64,000 bases of DNA from Patella vulgata (taxonomy: Eukaryota; Mollusca; Gastropoda; Patellidae): NCBI RefSeq assembly GCF_932274485.2, contig NC_065882.2, forward strand, positions 60,363,431 through 60,427,430, in the 5' to 3' direction. The notes beneath the pieces were generated by a model. It was not told where the DNA came from and made no database searches. It saw only the letters and a list, made by a program, of their open reading frames with translations. A program made the position numbers and the translations under genes. Below, piece by piece: positions 13,101 to 28,100 of the stretch. Numbering within the stretch: position 1 is the stretch's first letter; each line of letters begins with the position of its first letter.

Positions 13101-16100
13101 CGATCGTTCGAAGGAGAGGTAGTAGTAATAATAGATTAAGCAGCAGTAGGCAGATGAAGCAAAAAAGTCGTGTAGATTATGTATATTTATTCCACACGCA
13201 ACGAAGTTAAGGAAGGAGGTGGAGTCCGTCTATCCGCCTCAGTTTTATTCCTAGAAAATATCTCATAGACCTTTCAATATATCTATATAAAACTTTATAC
13301 AAACATCAATCTAATGTAGATGTGGCTTTTGAAAATTAGAAAATACGGGAATGTGATGATGCTTGTGTTTCAACTTAGTTTTTCGAATATGCCTACACGT
13401 TTTATTCCGATGCAAATCTCGTAAACCGTTCAGGCATTATGCAAGAGCTACATCTGTATATTGCAGGTCTTTCTTTGGGTCTTAAATGTTAGATAAATTG
13501 TTAATTATACATTACTTAACTTACCAAGAACACAATCTCGATGCCATCATATTAAATAGTCTAGATGTTCAATAGATTTTACGGTTAATGATTTACCGTA
13601 ACAATGGATAATTGTAAGGACGGTAGCAAGGAAAATCAAGGCTACGCTGTTCTTCTAACGAAAATAACTCGGCTAAGAGTCATGTAATTTGACTGAAATT
13701 TTCACCATATTCTCCTTTCATTATTTATGTTTTAACTATTATAGCGAAAACTGTGCGCTCTTTATTTAATCTTATATAATGCCCCTTTAAGTAAAAAAAG
13801 TTCAAAATCCGATATCGCTTATCCTTCCATCATTCACAAACAAGAAAAGTCTACTAATCACATAGTACATACTAGCTGTCTTTTAAATCATTACGTCATT
13901 GTAACTTGCTCCCGCCAAGCCTCGCTCTCAACTCAACGAAATGAAATGGGGTTTAATGTCCTACTGTTCTGCTTCAAACTGGGCTAATGAAGACAGGCAT
14001 ACGCCACACAGTGTGCTATGAGGGAAATTTTGCCCGGGCAGCGGCGCTACGGCCTACTCTTATATCGAATTCCAACTACGGCCTACTCTTATATCGAATT
14101 CCAACTACCAAGGGATCTATTACGTGCACGCCAATATGTACAAGGGACCTCGGTTTTTCGTCCCATCTGAACGACCAGACAGCTGTCCTTGTCAGGCACT
14201 CCGTCCTGCATCACTGACAAGGGGGAAACCACGCCGGAAAATCTGGATGAACTTTCTCGGCCAATGCAGGGATCGAACACCCGAACTCCAGGCTAGCGAG
14301 CCAGCGTCTTACCCACTTAGCCACGCGATCCCTTTCAACTCAACGCCACCACGCGTTCTCGCATAGCTTTCAACGCCACCACGGGTTCTCGCATAGCTTT
14401 CAGCTCTCTAGGTGACAGTAGACCCAGACGAACCAAGGTACGTAAGCGTCTTACCGAAGCCCTGGATGTACCGAAAGAAAGAAGTGACGGCAGGGAACCG
14501 GAGGACGAAAACAACAATGCCATATCTCTTACAAAACCTGACACATTAAATGAAGGCGATCACTCTGCTCAACAACGTAGAGACGCCGCATTTCCAGAAG
14601 TTAGCACCAATACCTTTGATAGTCTTCGACAAAAACTTAATCGCATGCGATCCATGCGAGAAAAGGTCCGTATCCAACGGCAGATTGACGAAGAAAAGCG
14701 ATTACTGCCATTAGAACGAAATATGCCTACACTACCTAATCAGCCGACCACAAGTATTAGGCCTCTTTTGCCTGATAATAATAGTTCGATTCAAAACACC
14801 AATGAAAATAACGCCTTACAATTTGACACACATCAAAATCAACGGAGAAAGTACACACACAAGCAGAGGGGGGCATAATAATATTTTCGTCTGAAACCAG
14901 TAAAGCTTTGGATATCTTGCAGTTTGCCAGATACTTCTCCCCAATTCAATACTTATGCTTTTGGATCTGATGTCGAGTTTTAGGTGGGGTAATATAAAAC
15001 CTTGGATAATTTGACTTTAGAGGAATGGGGCTACGCCAATAATCGAACCCTGCTGCACTTGGTAAAAACTGGCGTACACCAGGATTTTACTGGATATATG
15101 AATTACTTAGCAGATAATGTTCGGTTCACTTCAAGGTACGTTTGGTATTGGGTACTTTTGTATGGTAAAAAACACAGAGAGACTCGAGCCGAACTAAAGT
15201 TTGAACAGAAGTTTAGCCTCTAGAGCGTCTACAAGATATTTCAAAGTTATAAAGGGCCATAACTCTGGCAGTAAATATCGGAAATCGTTGAAAATCAATA
15301 GACTTCTTCGTCTCATGACCTGAAACACTGTGTGTAAATTTAGTCAATCGGATATTAACTTTAGCCTCTAGAGCATCCACAAGCAATTGCGGACACCGGA
15401 CCGACAGACTGACGGATGGACGGGGGAGACAACAACATACAAAAAACGACACAGTAAAATCTAAAACAAGCCGTGAGGTATTGACGAAAACGCGTATGCC
15501 TCAGTTACTTTGAATCGATCACGTCGATTCTTTAATTAGAAACTCTTCGGGTTACAAAAACTATTTCTTTGTAGAAAACGAAATGGTTAGCAAAACCACT
15601 CAAACATCTACAGATAAAACCAGCCCACATTTTCGAGTGATGGATAGAAAACAAGCTAAAACGAAAGTGATTTTTCCTACAATCAAGGGCCATAATTCAG
15701 GAAATTACAATTCGATATGTGCTAATATCGAAATGAACCAAGATCTGTGAGTTATAAACTTACATTTCAAGTTTCAACAAAATCGGATAAAAATTGTGAC
15801 CTCTATAGGGTCCACAACTTTGATATACCATATTTTTACGAAATTTGAGAACGAGGGGCGGCCATTTTGTCTGTCAATTTTGGGCCGATTTTCACGAAAT
15901 TCGAACTCAGTCGTCCTTAGGGTGTAACGGTGATATAATAATACGTTTTTTTAAATCGGTTAAAAATTATGACCTCTATAGGGTCCACAAGCTAAAAATG
16001 CGATTTTCGTACAATCAGGGGCCATAATTCAGTAAGTTACGGTCCGATATGCGCGAATATCGAAAGGAACTAAGATCTTTGGGTTATAAACTTACATTTC

Positions 16101-19100
16101 AAGTTTCAACAAAATTGGATAAAAATTGTAACCTCTATGGGGTCCACAACCTTGATATACCCTATTTTTACGCAATTTGAGAACGAAGGGCGGCCATTTT
16201 ATCTGTCAGTTTTTTGGCCGATTTTCACGAAATTCGAACTCAACCGTCCTTAGGGTTTAACGGTTATATAATAAATCGTTTTTTTAAATCAGTTCAAAAT
16301 TATGACCTCTATAGGGTCCACAAGCTAAAAACGCGATTTGTTATACAATAAGGGGCCATAATTCATGAAGTTACGGTCCGATATGCGCGAATATCGAAAG
16401 GAACCGAGTTCTTTGTGTTATAAACTTATATTTCAAGTTTCAACAAAATTGGATAAAAATTGTGACCTCTATAGGGTCCACAACCTTGATATACCATATT
16501 TTTACGCTATTTGAGAACGAACGGCGGCCATTATGTTTGTCAGTTTTGGGCCGATTTTCACGAAATTCGAACTCAGTCGTCCTTAGGGTGTAACGGTGAT
16601 ATAATAATACGGTTTTTTAAATCGGATAAAAATTATGACCTCTATAGGGTCCACAAGCTAAAAACGCGATTTTTCGTACAATCAGGGGCCATAATTTAGG
16701 AAGTTACGGTCCGATATGCGCGAATATCGAAAGGAACCGAGATCTTTGGGTTATAAACTTATATTTCAAGTTTCAACAAAATCGGATAAAAATTGTGACC
16801 TCTATTGGGTCCACAAGCTAAAAACGTGATTTTTCGAACAAACAGGGACCATAATCCATGAAGTTTTGATCCGATACATGCCAATATCGAAAGCAGCCGA
16901 GATCTTTTTGAGATAAACCTATATTTCAAGTTTCGTCAAAATCGGATAAGAATTGTGACCTGTAGAGGGTCCACAAACAATTGTGGACGGACGGACGGAC
17001 GGACGTCCGGACGGACAGGGGCGACAGCATAATACGTCCACATGAAAATGTGGGCGTATAAAAAAGGAACTACAGTGAAATTGTATCATTTTGAAAAAGA
17101 CTGCGATGGCTGAATAATATTACTCCACAATGCATGGCATAGAAGATATCGCCTATTTATTTAACATAGCTATATTCCTACGAAAAGTAACTATTATCAC
17201 TTACGCGAAACATCTTCTTCATACTGTGTTCGTGCAAAATTAATTGTTAAACATAGCTCAAATGTCAGGTTATTTCCTTTTATAAATTAGTTGATTTTAT
17301 GTTATGTATCATATCTTTTGTTTGTCCTACACATGTGTTATGTATCACATTTTATTACAGAATATTATTAAAAGGTATTATTTTAATATACAATTTACTC
17401 TTCTATTTTTGATAGGATTTATTTTAAAGTATTTTGTGAGTTAGAAGCAAATTGTTATTTGACCTATATAATTACCCCCCTTTCTTTTACTAAACTTTTC
17501 CTGGAATTGATATTGGAATGTATCTAGTTTGCGTTCTGTAAAGATATGTTTCATGTCGTTTCCATTATACCCATTATATTAGGGTTTATACATATTATGT
17601 TATTATTACTCTTTTTTAGTATCTATTAGAAGAGTTCGTATATATTTAGAACCTTGATGGGTAATATTTTAAGATTTTAAGACCGATAATCCATTATTCT
17701 GTTCTTTTAATTTATCACACGTGTCCGGGATTGAACATAACACAGCTAACTAATTCAATTCTTAAATTAAAATTTACTTTTTTTTAAAGTCACATCTGTT
17801 TTTTCGAAATGTTATTTAACATCGAAGATTTTATTCAAAATCCAATTGTAGGAAAATTGAACACCCTAAGTAAAGATGGCTTGTTAGAACTAGGTCAGCA
17901 CTTTATTTTAGACTGGTGATATGAGAAAACCTAAAATAAAGTCTGCCGTTCGACAGCATCTTAAAAAGAAAGGCTATCTTCAGATGGTGGAAGATACGTT
18001 AACTTCAGATACCGAACAATGAACATTTAACATTGAAGGAATTAGAGCACCAACATAAAATTAGACATGGAAAGAAAAATTAAAATGGAATTAAAGCTTA
18101 AAGAAATAGATATTGAGGCGAAGACAAAAGAAATAGAACTAAGGCAATTAAAACACAGAAATAAACAAGATTCAAATAAATTTGGTGTGGCTAAATATGC
18201 TAGATTTGTTCCATCTTCTGACGAAAGAGAAGTGGATAAATATTTCCTACACTTTGAAAAAGTTTAGATTGGCCAGTAGATTCATGGACTATATTATTAC
18301 AAAGTGTGCTCGTGGGCAAAGCCAGAGAGATAAATAGTTCATTATCTATTGGCAAAATATGAAGAAGTAAAGGGATCAATTCTAAATGTCTATGAGTTGG
18401 TTCCTAAGGGTTACAGGCGAAAATTTCGAAATTGTAAAAAGTCAGATGCTCAACCATTTGTCAAATTTGGTCAAAAGTATTGCTAATAATTTCGAAAATT
18501 TGACAAAGTTAATATCATTTTATAAATTTAATACAAGTGTTAAGGCCGATATTAAAATACATTTAGTTGGACAGAAAATCGACAGGTTGCCACTTGCTGC
18601 AATAGCAGCAGGCGACTATTCACTCACCCACAAGGTCACATTTAATACAGTCCATAGACAAAGTAATCACAACCCATATATCCTACTGCGAACAAAACGT
18701 TATTTTTTTCAAATGATCATTCGGACAGAAATACACTCAGCCATAAAGCTGGGATTTCGGGTGCTGAACCTGCTAACAAATTTGGACCAGTTTGTTCCTA
18801 CTGTAAAAAGCCTGGTCACCTTTTGTCCGATGTTGGATACTTCCAAGAAAGGATAAGGCGAAAGACAAAACTTTCGCTAAATCAGTTGGATTTATTCAAG
18901 AAAAGTCAGTCAAATCTGATATAGCCGATGTTTTCGAAACCTATAAAGCTTTTATTTTCGAAAGTCTTGTGTCACTGATAGGCGATAACGCCAACCTGCA
19001 ATCTGTAAAATTTTTACGATATACAGGAGCTACTCAGTCTCTTTTACTACAGGGCATATTGCCAGTGGCTGAGTAGACTTCTAAGAAAAGTTTATTATTT

Positions 19101-22100
19101 CAGGGCGTAGAGTTGGGCGTCTTTAGGGTTCCTTTGTATGAATTTTTAATAAAATCGGAGATTATTACGGGGTCAGCCACTATAGGTGTCCGGCACTCTT
19201 TGCCCATGGATGGCGTAAACCTGATTTTTGGGAATGATTTGGCTGGCGAAAAAGTGGTAGTTAATCCACTCATATCCAATAAACCGAAAGAAGATGATGA
19301 TGACGAAACTGGCATTTTGCTTTTATGTGCTGTAACTCTTGCTATACCTAAAGCCGCTGATGCAACTGCTTATGGGTTATCAGATACTATTTTTGAAAAG
19401 TTTATATGTAACTTTCCTGATGTGGAAACACTAAATGACGAATATTCCGATTTTTAAAACACTGGGGTTGAAAAGTTGTCAAAAGAGTTATTAATTCTGG
19501 AACAAGCAAGTGATCATGATACCAAGGCACTTTTTAATAAAGCAGTTCCTATACTGAAATAGCCAATATTCTAATGGGTTATTTCTTTTGAAAATGGGGT
19601 ACTTATGAGAAAATGGAGACAGTCAGATGTCTGTCACCGCAGATAATGTATGGAAAACATTTCCAAATTGTGGTACCGCATAAATGATATTTTAAATTTT
19701 GCTCACGATACTCCAAGGTTTGGTTAAAACATACAATTAAGTTCTCTTTTATTTCTTTTGGCCCAAATTAAAGCATGATGTTGTAGATTATTACATATCG
19801 TGCCACACCTGCCAAGTTGTAGGTAAGCCAAATATGAAGATCCCAGTATATCCGTTAAACCCATTCCCGCATTTGATGAGTCTTTCAGCCGTGTAATCAT
19901 GGACTGTGTCGGACCATTACCAAAAACAAGGGCTGGAAATTAGTATTTACTTACAATGATGTGCGCTTCAACCAGGTTTCCTGAAGCAGTACCATTAAGG
20001 AACGTTAAGACTCCGAGTATATGCAAGCTCTTTAACAAGTTCTTCACTTTCCAAAGTCAATTCAATCTGACCAAGGAAGCAACTTTTATGTCAGGTTTAT
20101 TTCAACACGTGATGCAGCAATTAGGCATTAAGCAATGTAAATCATGTGCACTTGAAAGATATCACCAGATATTGAAGAACATGGTGGTTGATACTTCAAA
20201 AATATAACTTGATAGTTGAACATATTCCTGGTAAATTCAATATTATACCAGATGCTATATCACGAATTGTTTAAAGAGTGTACAAACTTTATATTTTATG
20301 TTTTTGTGTAAACAATTGTCATAAAAAACAAAACAAATATACGCTTGTGCTAGAGTTCTAATTCTTTGATTTGTGTACATATTTATAATTCCAATTTCCA
20401 ACATTCCCCAACATGACATTTGTCAACTAAAACATAGAGGTCAATTTCGTTTCCATAAGAACACGTATTATTATCTATCAGGTAACTGATATTATGTTTT
20501 GGTTTTCTTACAAAGATGACTTGAAGACTTGGGTGATTTATGAGATAGGATCCACAATGATAGTTATCTCCATTCAAAAACTTCAACTGCAGTGTTATCT
20601 TAAACGGTACATGTGATATGCTCAGTGACGTTTCTCTTCTGTTTGCCAAAAACTTAGTCAAAGTCATTTTCGATGTAATGACGAAACTAATTAATCTGAT
20701 AATTATTTGGTTACAAAAAAAGTCATAACATATATATCTTATAATAGGTTGATATCGGAGCAAACTACTTTTAAACAATGTATCCCGGACAATTCCTAAA
20801 TATGCTTGGATACGAAATCGAGACGGAATAACGGAATCCATTGTAATATTCTTCATTTGAACGTTCCGTTTTGGACTTTTGTAATACTTTAGACCATTTA
20901 TTGTCCATCCACTTCGTTTTCCTCTTAACATAGAAGATATAACAACATTATAGCAGACATATTTGAATGCATCATTAAAATAATGTAGTTCCAAACAATT
21001 TGTCTACCAAACAGAAGCTTCTGTTGTCAATTCTGTATTATCGTAAAACACGACCCGTACTTAACTACATGATTTACTTTGTTGGTACGAAGCACTGTCA
21101 TGTCTAGTTTAAGTCAAGGGTTTGTTTCTAACAGCTCTACTGATCAGAAATGTCTACATTTTTTTCCCGTTCACGATTCGACGTTTATACGGGACAGACT
21201 TCTATGGAATACAATTACTGTTTATATCTGACCGATGTCTAGACACGGATTGTCTAATCTTCATCAACCAAATGATTTTTTAAAGATGTGTTTGAATTCC
21301 AAAAATGCTGCAATTGTTCGGCTGCTTATAAAGCGGCATCTTCAATAGAATGCTTGATCTGGCTTGAACTACGTACATCTTATAAAGGCCTTCACGTAAT
21401 ACCCTGCAAATTTCGGCACTAATTTCGATTGGGTACAAGCCCAGCTTGGGGGCCTATTAAAGTCATCGATCGTCGCGAATACCAAGTTTCGCGCTTTTAA
21501 TCTAAAATATCTACATGTGATAATCGAGTTACAAAGTTCAAGGTTCGTTCAATGTCATAGTTTCCGTAGAGGTCGCTATGTCACAACCTCTGATTGGACG
21601 CTACTGTTCACGTGTCTGTAGATAATATAGCTACAAGTTCGGGAATTGTGAAGTAATCTAGCAACGGCCAGATGTTGTCAAAAACTCACAGTCGTTGCTT
21701 CAGGAACATGATAAAGAGGGTGCATTGGTGTGATTCAAAGTAACGCTTCTATTTTAATATCATTAGGCTATTCATAAGCAGTATTCGGTTATTCGATGAT
21801 ATTGCTCTCGTCAGCAAAAGCATGTCCACATATCATAGCAACAGCAATATATGATGCTGCCCTTTTCAAAACAATTGTCAATAGATGTATTTTTCTTTCA
21901 TGGCCGGGCAATTTTGTATTTGCCTTGCAACCATAGTTGATAATGAGGTTAAATCAACACAGGTTCCAGGAAACAGCTTAAGGATTTGTGAAGCCTGGTT
22001 GCTATGAGTCAAGGTGTAATGCCTAAGAGGCTCACAAGAATTAATGACACTAAAATATTCTTTACAGTTGAGTCTCCAAGATGACTATTGTGCTAATGCC

Positions 22101-25100
22101 AAGTTAAAACCCGTATATGTCATGAGGTTATCTACTTGTATATATTGCATACAGATTATTGCAGGTGCGATCTAGTCAATAAATAATGCCCAGTGGAATA
22201 TACCTGTAGTTTTAATTATCCAGTTCTTACAAATGCGGTCACTAGGTGTAGGATAAAGCACGAGACTGAGGTTATGCTGGGGAAAGAAAGACTGAAGAAA
22301 ATAACCCGAGAGAAAGAAAACCCGAGGCCGGCAGGCCGAGGGTTTTCTGTCGAGGGTTTTTTTCTGTAGTCTTTCTTCTCCAGCATAACCGAAGTCGAGG
22401 ACTTTATCTTGCTTATAAACCGTCTATGTTTACATGTAAGCAAGATGAGAATATCCCCGAATTCCCACAAGAAAAACCTTATATCATGTTTTCTTATGGC
22501 AAAAAAACCCTACCCTGGACGAATAACCCGTTACAGGTTTAAAGAAAAACTTTCAGAAGAATAACCCCAAATTTCCCTGTATATATCCATAACCGCCCTC
22601 GACTTTCAGACCGCAAGTTATTCCGGGCATAGAATATACCCCAAAGATCAAAGAGATTTACCGTTACAGGTTTATAATATATCGTAATAGTATATTATAA
22701 TGAGAAGATTAATCATGTGAGATGTCGCTGTATCGATTTGTAGCTATATATAAATTTAACCACGTGTTTGCTGTCATTCCACTATCTTCTCCCCTGCTCT
22801 TTAAATATTTCTCTGATTATTGCAGTGACACTAGCTAGTGCTGTGTTGATAGGAATTATATTAAGCAGACGGCAAAGCTGATCTTTATTCATCACATGTC
22901 TTTATTGTCAGCTTTTATTTATTTATTTATCAGTGCCGACATGTTCTGAATTAATGGATTCAAATATTTATGGAGTGTGGGTGAAACTTTGACTTTCGAC
23001 AAATTAAACTACTTGCTTTTTTGTATTAAACAAATCATTGTTGTGTTCAGGATTTATGTGTAACGACAGAAATTTGAGTTTCAGGATAATAACAAGAGGT
23101 TAATAAATGTAAAAAAAAAAAAACATGTCGATCGAATAACTCACATTCTGAATGACAGCGTACCTAAAATAAGATTACATGAGGCACAGAGAAGACTTTT
23201 TCCAGCAAAGCAAAACAACGGGAATTCTTAGTCCGTATACATTTAACTGTGTATTTGATGAAGATAGGATACTTTTAAAGCTAAGATTATCACTGACGTT
23301 GTCGGTAAATTGTTCCCTGAAGTCCGTTTTTTAAATCGGTTACACAAGTCACACGATCATCAACGTCTAATATGACAGTCTGTGAATGAAAATTAACTTT
23401 GTCTTGACATTTGTTAGTCGATAAATTAAATGCAACGGGTCGTCGTTGAACGTATCAATTTATCTCAGACGCTGTTAGTTGTTTTCATCAAGGCGAGGTT
23501 TCTTTCAACTTGTCGATGAAATAATGTCAAAAAGTGTCTCAAGATAGACCAAGGGCTCCTTGGACAGAATGACCTTTCTGAAATTAGGTCTAAGTGTTAT
23601 GAAAAATATAAATTATTATGCTAATCAAAACATCGCTATTTCTTGATATTTTCAACCGGTAAAGTTAGAAAGATTCCGAATTGCAACGTGTTATGCATTG
23701 GGGGTTTCAGTTAGAATTCATCTGGGGCGTTCTGCTGGTCTGTGATTCCATCTAGATTCCAAACGAATAATCCCCTGGATCTACTGTGCATGTCATCTAT
23801 TTTTAACCATTGAATGTATGATGCATGTGTCCTGATTAACCTTGATTAGTAGGAATTATCAGCACATTGAATGGTACAGTTCTTAAACGCTCTTTTCCGT
23901 CAGACTTCATTGTGCTAAAAGATCACCAGTGTTAATGACGTCATGAGAGCCGATTTATTGTCATAGTGATCCCTCCCAGCGCTAATCTTTGTTATCATTG
24001 GTTTGAGTGAAGGAATTTTCATGTAATCAGATTTCCTTTGTAAGAAACAATTATCATCCCTATAATTATATCCAGACAACTGAAATCAATGCCTCCAATA
24101 ATAATTCGTAAGCTACATCACGTGTAGACGTTGTTTTAAGATTGCGGATTAGATAAAAACGGGTGCCTGGCTGTTATGAATATTTATTGGTTATTATTAA
24201 CTGGAGTGGTGATATGGTCGGTTAGCTAAGAATTGAATATGACAGTTATTATGTAAAGTACAATTAAAATTACGTTATTTTCTCTGTTGTTATGTAAATG
24301 ATGTAGCAGTTGTTTCCGAGAAGATGCACCTGACGTTTTTTATCTTCTTGGTTCTGGTACAACGATCTCTCGTTTTCAGATTGCTAGATGATAGTAGGCA
24401 TTAAAACCAGATTTTTCGATAACTGACAATAGTTCTAATCTAAAACTACTCCATAACCAGATGGTAGCAAGTATACAGTTAAATTCTGTAGATTTAGTGA
24501 ATTGACTAATGTTAATCAGAATTGACATTTTCTACCTAAGAGAATGATACCAACAACACACTGTAGGAACGTGAATTTGAAAGATGGGAGGAAATCAATG
24601 TATATTTCATCATATAAACTAATAGCAAAAGAAGCACTGTGTTTGAAACAATTTCAGATCGTTTGAGTTAAAATATGGAACGTATAGATTTCAACATAAG
24701 CATGCTTGATCAAAGGCTAAAACGGTTTCTGAACGATTCGGAGCTTCTGAATGAAATGATTTTAGAGATATATGGATCTACGGATGTTTTAACATTAGTT
24801 TTAATAGTACTATACCTTCCTGTGTTTTTAATAGGTGTAGTCGGTAATGCCAGTATGGTTTTTATCGTTGCTACGTCACGGCGTTTAAGAAGTGTCACCA
24901 ATCTGTATTTGTCTAATATGGCCGTAGCGGATTTTGCAGGTAAGCATATACCCCCAGAAATACCCGTAATACATTTCAAAGGTTCTCACCTACAATAAAA
25001 TATAAAATGACGCGCTAAGAATTTAATCATAGCAAAGCTTTCGTCTCGGCGTTGATCATTTTTATTGAACTATATTTTTCTTGATATTTGTAATTTGCAT

Positions 25101-28100
25101 CTTGTAATATGCATTTTAAAACAGTCCATTGAAAACTACTTTTACTATATTCCAAAAAGTACAGGGAATTATAGATTGCTAGAATATAATATTAGTAATG
25201 TAATTTAGGCATTTAGTTACCTCTTTTGAGCATTTTGTTACCCTTTGTACATGCTTTAATTTGGCCAAGGGCTAGGTTCGTGTTACGGATATGTTTTTGT
25301 TATGAACATTAGAACTATCAGTAAGGTCATTAGCCTCATGGCGAGTATTAGTTTCTCGCCATGTAGAAATATCAATAAATGAGATTAGCGACTAATACCC
25401 CTATTGTTTGAGTAAACTATATGTCATCAGCAGTTCTCTCAAATCAAACAATACATGTACATTAGAGAGACGTTGTAGCACGACAGAGGAACGGGAATTT
25501 TCAGGACCAAAGATTATCAGAACGGGAAATAACATCTAGCCAAATGTTTTCGACCGGATAAAGAAAGCGTTATGGTATTTTAAAGATGCCTTCCTGGGTA
25601 CAAACTGCTGTGTCCTTATTGAGTCCACGATCTGCTGCGTGCAATTACGTTCGGATACGTTTCGATACGATCAACACGGTTGCTACGACTGACCTCAATA
25701 TATGATAAGACCTGATAGGATCACCACGGTTACCCAACGATTAAAACCACGATTTCAATCGTAGCACGAATCGTGACATTAGGAACCTGGCATTAAATCC
25801 CCGCCAAAACGTTTTTATATCAACGAAATGCTCCCAAGCCCTAAAAATTTAATTTATTTTAAGCTTCCTTATTTGGAACCAGACTTGATATCGCGAAAAC
25901 AGGCCAATCTGGGTCTGGGGGCATTTTCAGATTGATCGTTGTTCATTTACCATAAGTGTCGAAGCCTAAATAAATTGTAGGATTATCCCCTGTCCATTTC
26001 TTGCTTCGGTGTTTTATCACTGAATCTCACTCGACCCGACAACATGTCCGTCTGTGATGCCCGTCTGTGATGTCCATTGGGTGTTTCCAGTGAATTCATT
26101 ATTTTTCTAGCAAAAATTGCATGTCTCAACCTTCCATATATACAACAGGGTTCTACACAAACTAGGTCATTTTGCTCAATAAATCATTTACACGTAGGGA
26201 TCTTTAGCAGTGGAGGAAAGCCCAGGAGGTCGGGTAGGCGACCACTCCGTGTCACGCTTGTCACTTAGAGATTTAGACCCCCCCCCACACACACACACAC
26301 GGTAAACAACACAAGAACTTTAAATTTGAAATTCACTTTGTGTATGAAGAGGGCTTTTGCAAACGCGATATATACTTGTACCTATGATCTATTTTCTTTG
26401 TCACAAGGTTTGTAAATCTATGATCCTATCTATATTGACTTTTCACTTTTCATCCAATATGACAAAATCCTTCGAAACACAGCAGCAGATTGACATCAAC
26501 ACAAATACCATGTTCAATGAGAAGATGGATCGTGTTTAGACAACAATGATGATTTGATTTGTACCAAATCGTCATTGTTGGCTAAATTACGATTTTTGCA
26601 CCGTCTAAATGGTATGCTCATCATGTAAATTTGTTTCATGTTATAGAAGATTCTATAAATATTCGATTTCGTATTAAAGAGGAACAGTGGTCGTCGTTGG
26701 GTTTTTTTAATGTTAATGGACAGGGATACAAATATTTATTCTACCGGATTTTTGTTGTATATTTTAGTTATTGTCCGGTCGTAGACACTGTGCATGTAGA
26801 TTCGGTTTCTAAAATCTAAGTCATATATATAACAACGATTTGTTTTACTTTCGTATTTTAACAAGTAAACTGGTGGCTATTGGCGCACACTGATACTATG
26901 TGGCGGTCTCCAAACGAAAGTTCCTCGCTATTATCAACGTGATCTACCCTTGGCAGTAGTGCAAGAAAAGGGTCCGACAACGAACAACGTCTTGTCATTC
27001 GGAAGAGACGCAAACTGATGTTCCGTGTAAACGGCGTTGTCCAGTGCACAATTCCCCTCATATCACACAATGCATGGGGTACGCCGATCTCTATTAGCCC
27101 TACTGGTGCACACCCTCCGAAATACGAATGCACACTATGTCTCCATTTAGCTGGGGTGATATGTGTCGTTTAAGAGGCAGAATATGCTTTTTAGAACATT
27201 TATTTACCTGCCCATGTTGACATTTTTATTTTTTGTGATATGGTGCTTAAACCACCTGGGTTTTGTTTATATCCAGTAGCATCTTCTTCATGCCGCCATG
27301 TCCAGTATAGATCCTCATGCACAGTGACGGATTGACAACGCGTGAGCATGCTTACCATTTCTAAATAACCGATAACAATATCCACTTATTTGAGGTAAAC
27401 AATACGTGTACTTTTACTTATAAACAGTTTTGGTGGTGGCAGTTGCTACGTGAGGTTATCGCCTACACGAATTTGGAGCATGATCTCACAGAATAAAATG
27501 TAAGAGTACATTATATCATCCTCTTATTGAGTTATCCAAAATAAAACAGGATGTTGATGATAATACACCCCGACAAACAATTGGTAGAAAGATTTTGCTA
27601 CGCCTGTTTTAGATTATTTCTATGTTACTGCTGTGAAACAATTAGTTTTCTTTTAATAAATGATAGTATTTGCAGGGTCTATATGGATAGCTCCTGCTCT
27701 GGACGCTCCTAATCAAATATTGGTATTTGCCGGGTCTGTCATCCTTGGTATCCCCAGTGGTCTCATCCTGTTCCACTCTACTAACCCCTAGGTTAATCCA
27801 TGGGGTAGACACGTGTTCAAGTTATCTGCACTTGTTGATGATTGTGCTTTTTTCATCGACCAATCCCATAAATCGTTAATTGCAAAGGGGGTTGGCGAAG
27901 GGAAGTAACTCTCATCGGGTAAAGTAAGCAAAACGCAAAGGCTTTCCTTCCAGAGGCAAGGTTAGAAAGCCAGAATATATATATATAATATATTGTGAAC
28001 ACCAGAGAGGTATCTATATGTGGAGGTTCTAGAATTTTATTGAGAATAGTATCTTGAGTAGGCGAGAGTACCTTCGGTGATCCAACAGCACTACTTACGT

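Noticed and set aside
14225-14334. Possible tRNA gene on the minus strand
   Set aside because: A and B boxes are present, but the sequence runs on into a SINE body with a target duplication and a SINE tail, so it is a SINE head.
15845-16699. Two similar open frames of about 60 codons starting MRT.GGH
   Set aside because: They are equivalent positions of successive 334-bp tandem units.
15600-17065. CRISPR-like array
   Set aside because: Units are long, contiguous and diverged, without spacers, in a eukaryotic intron.
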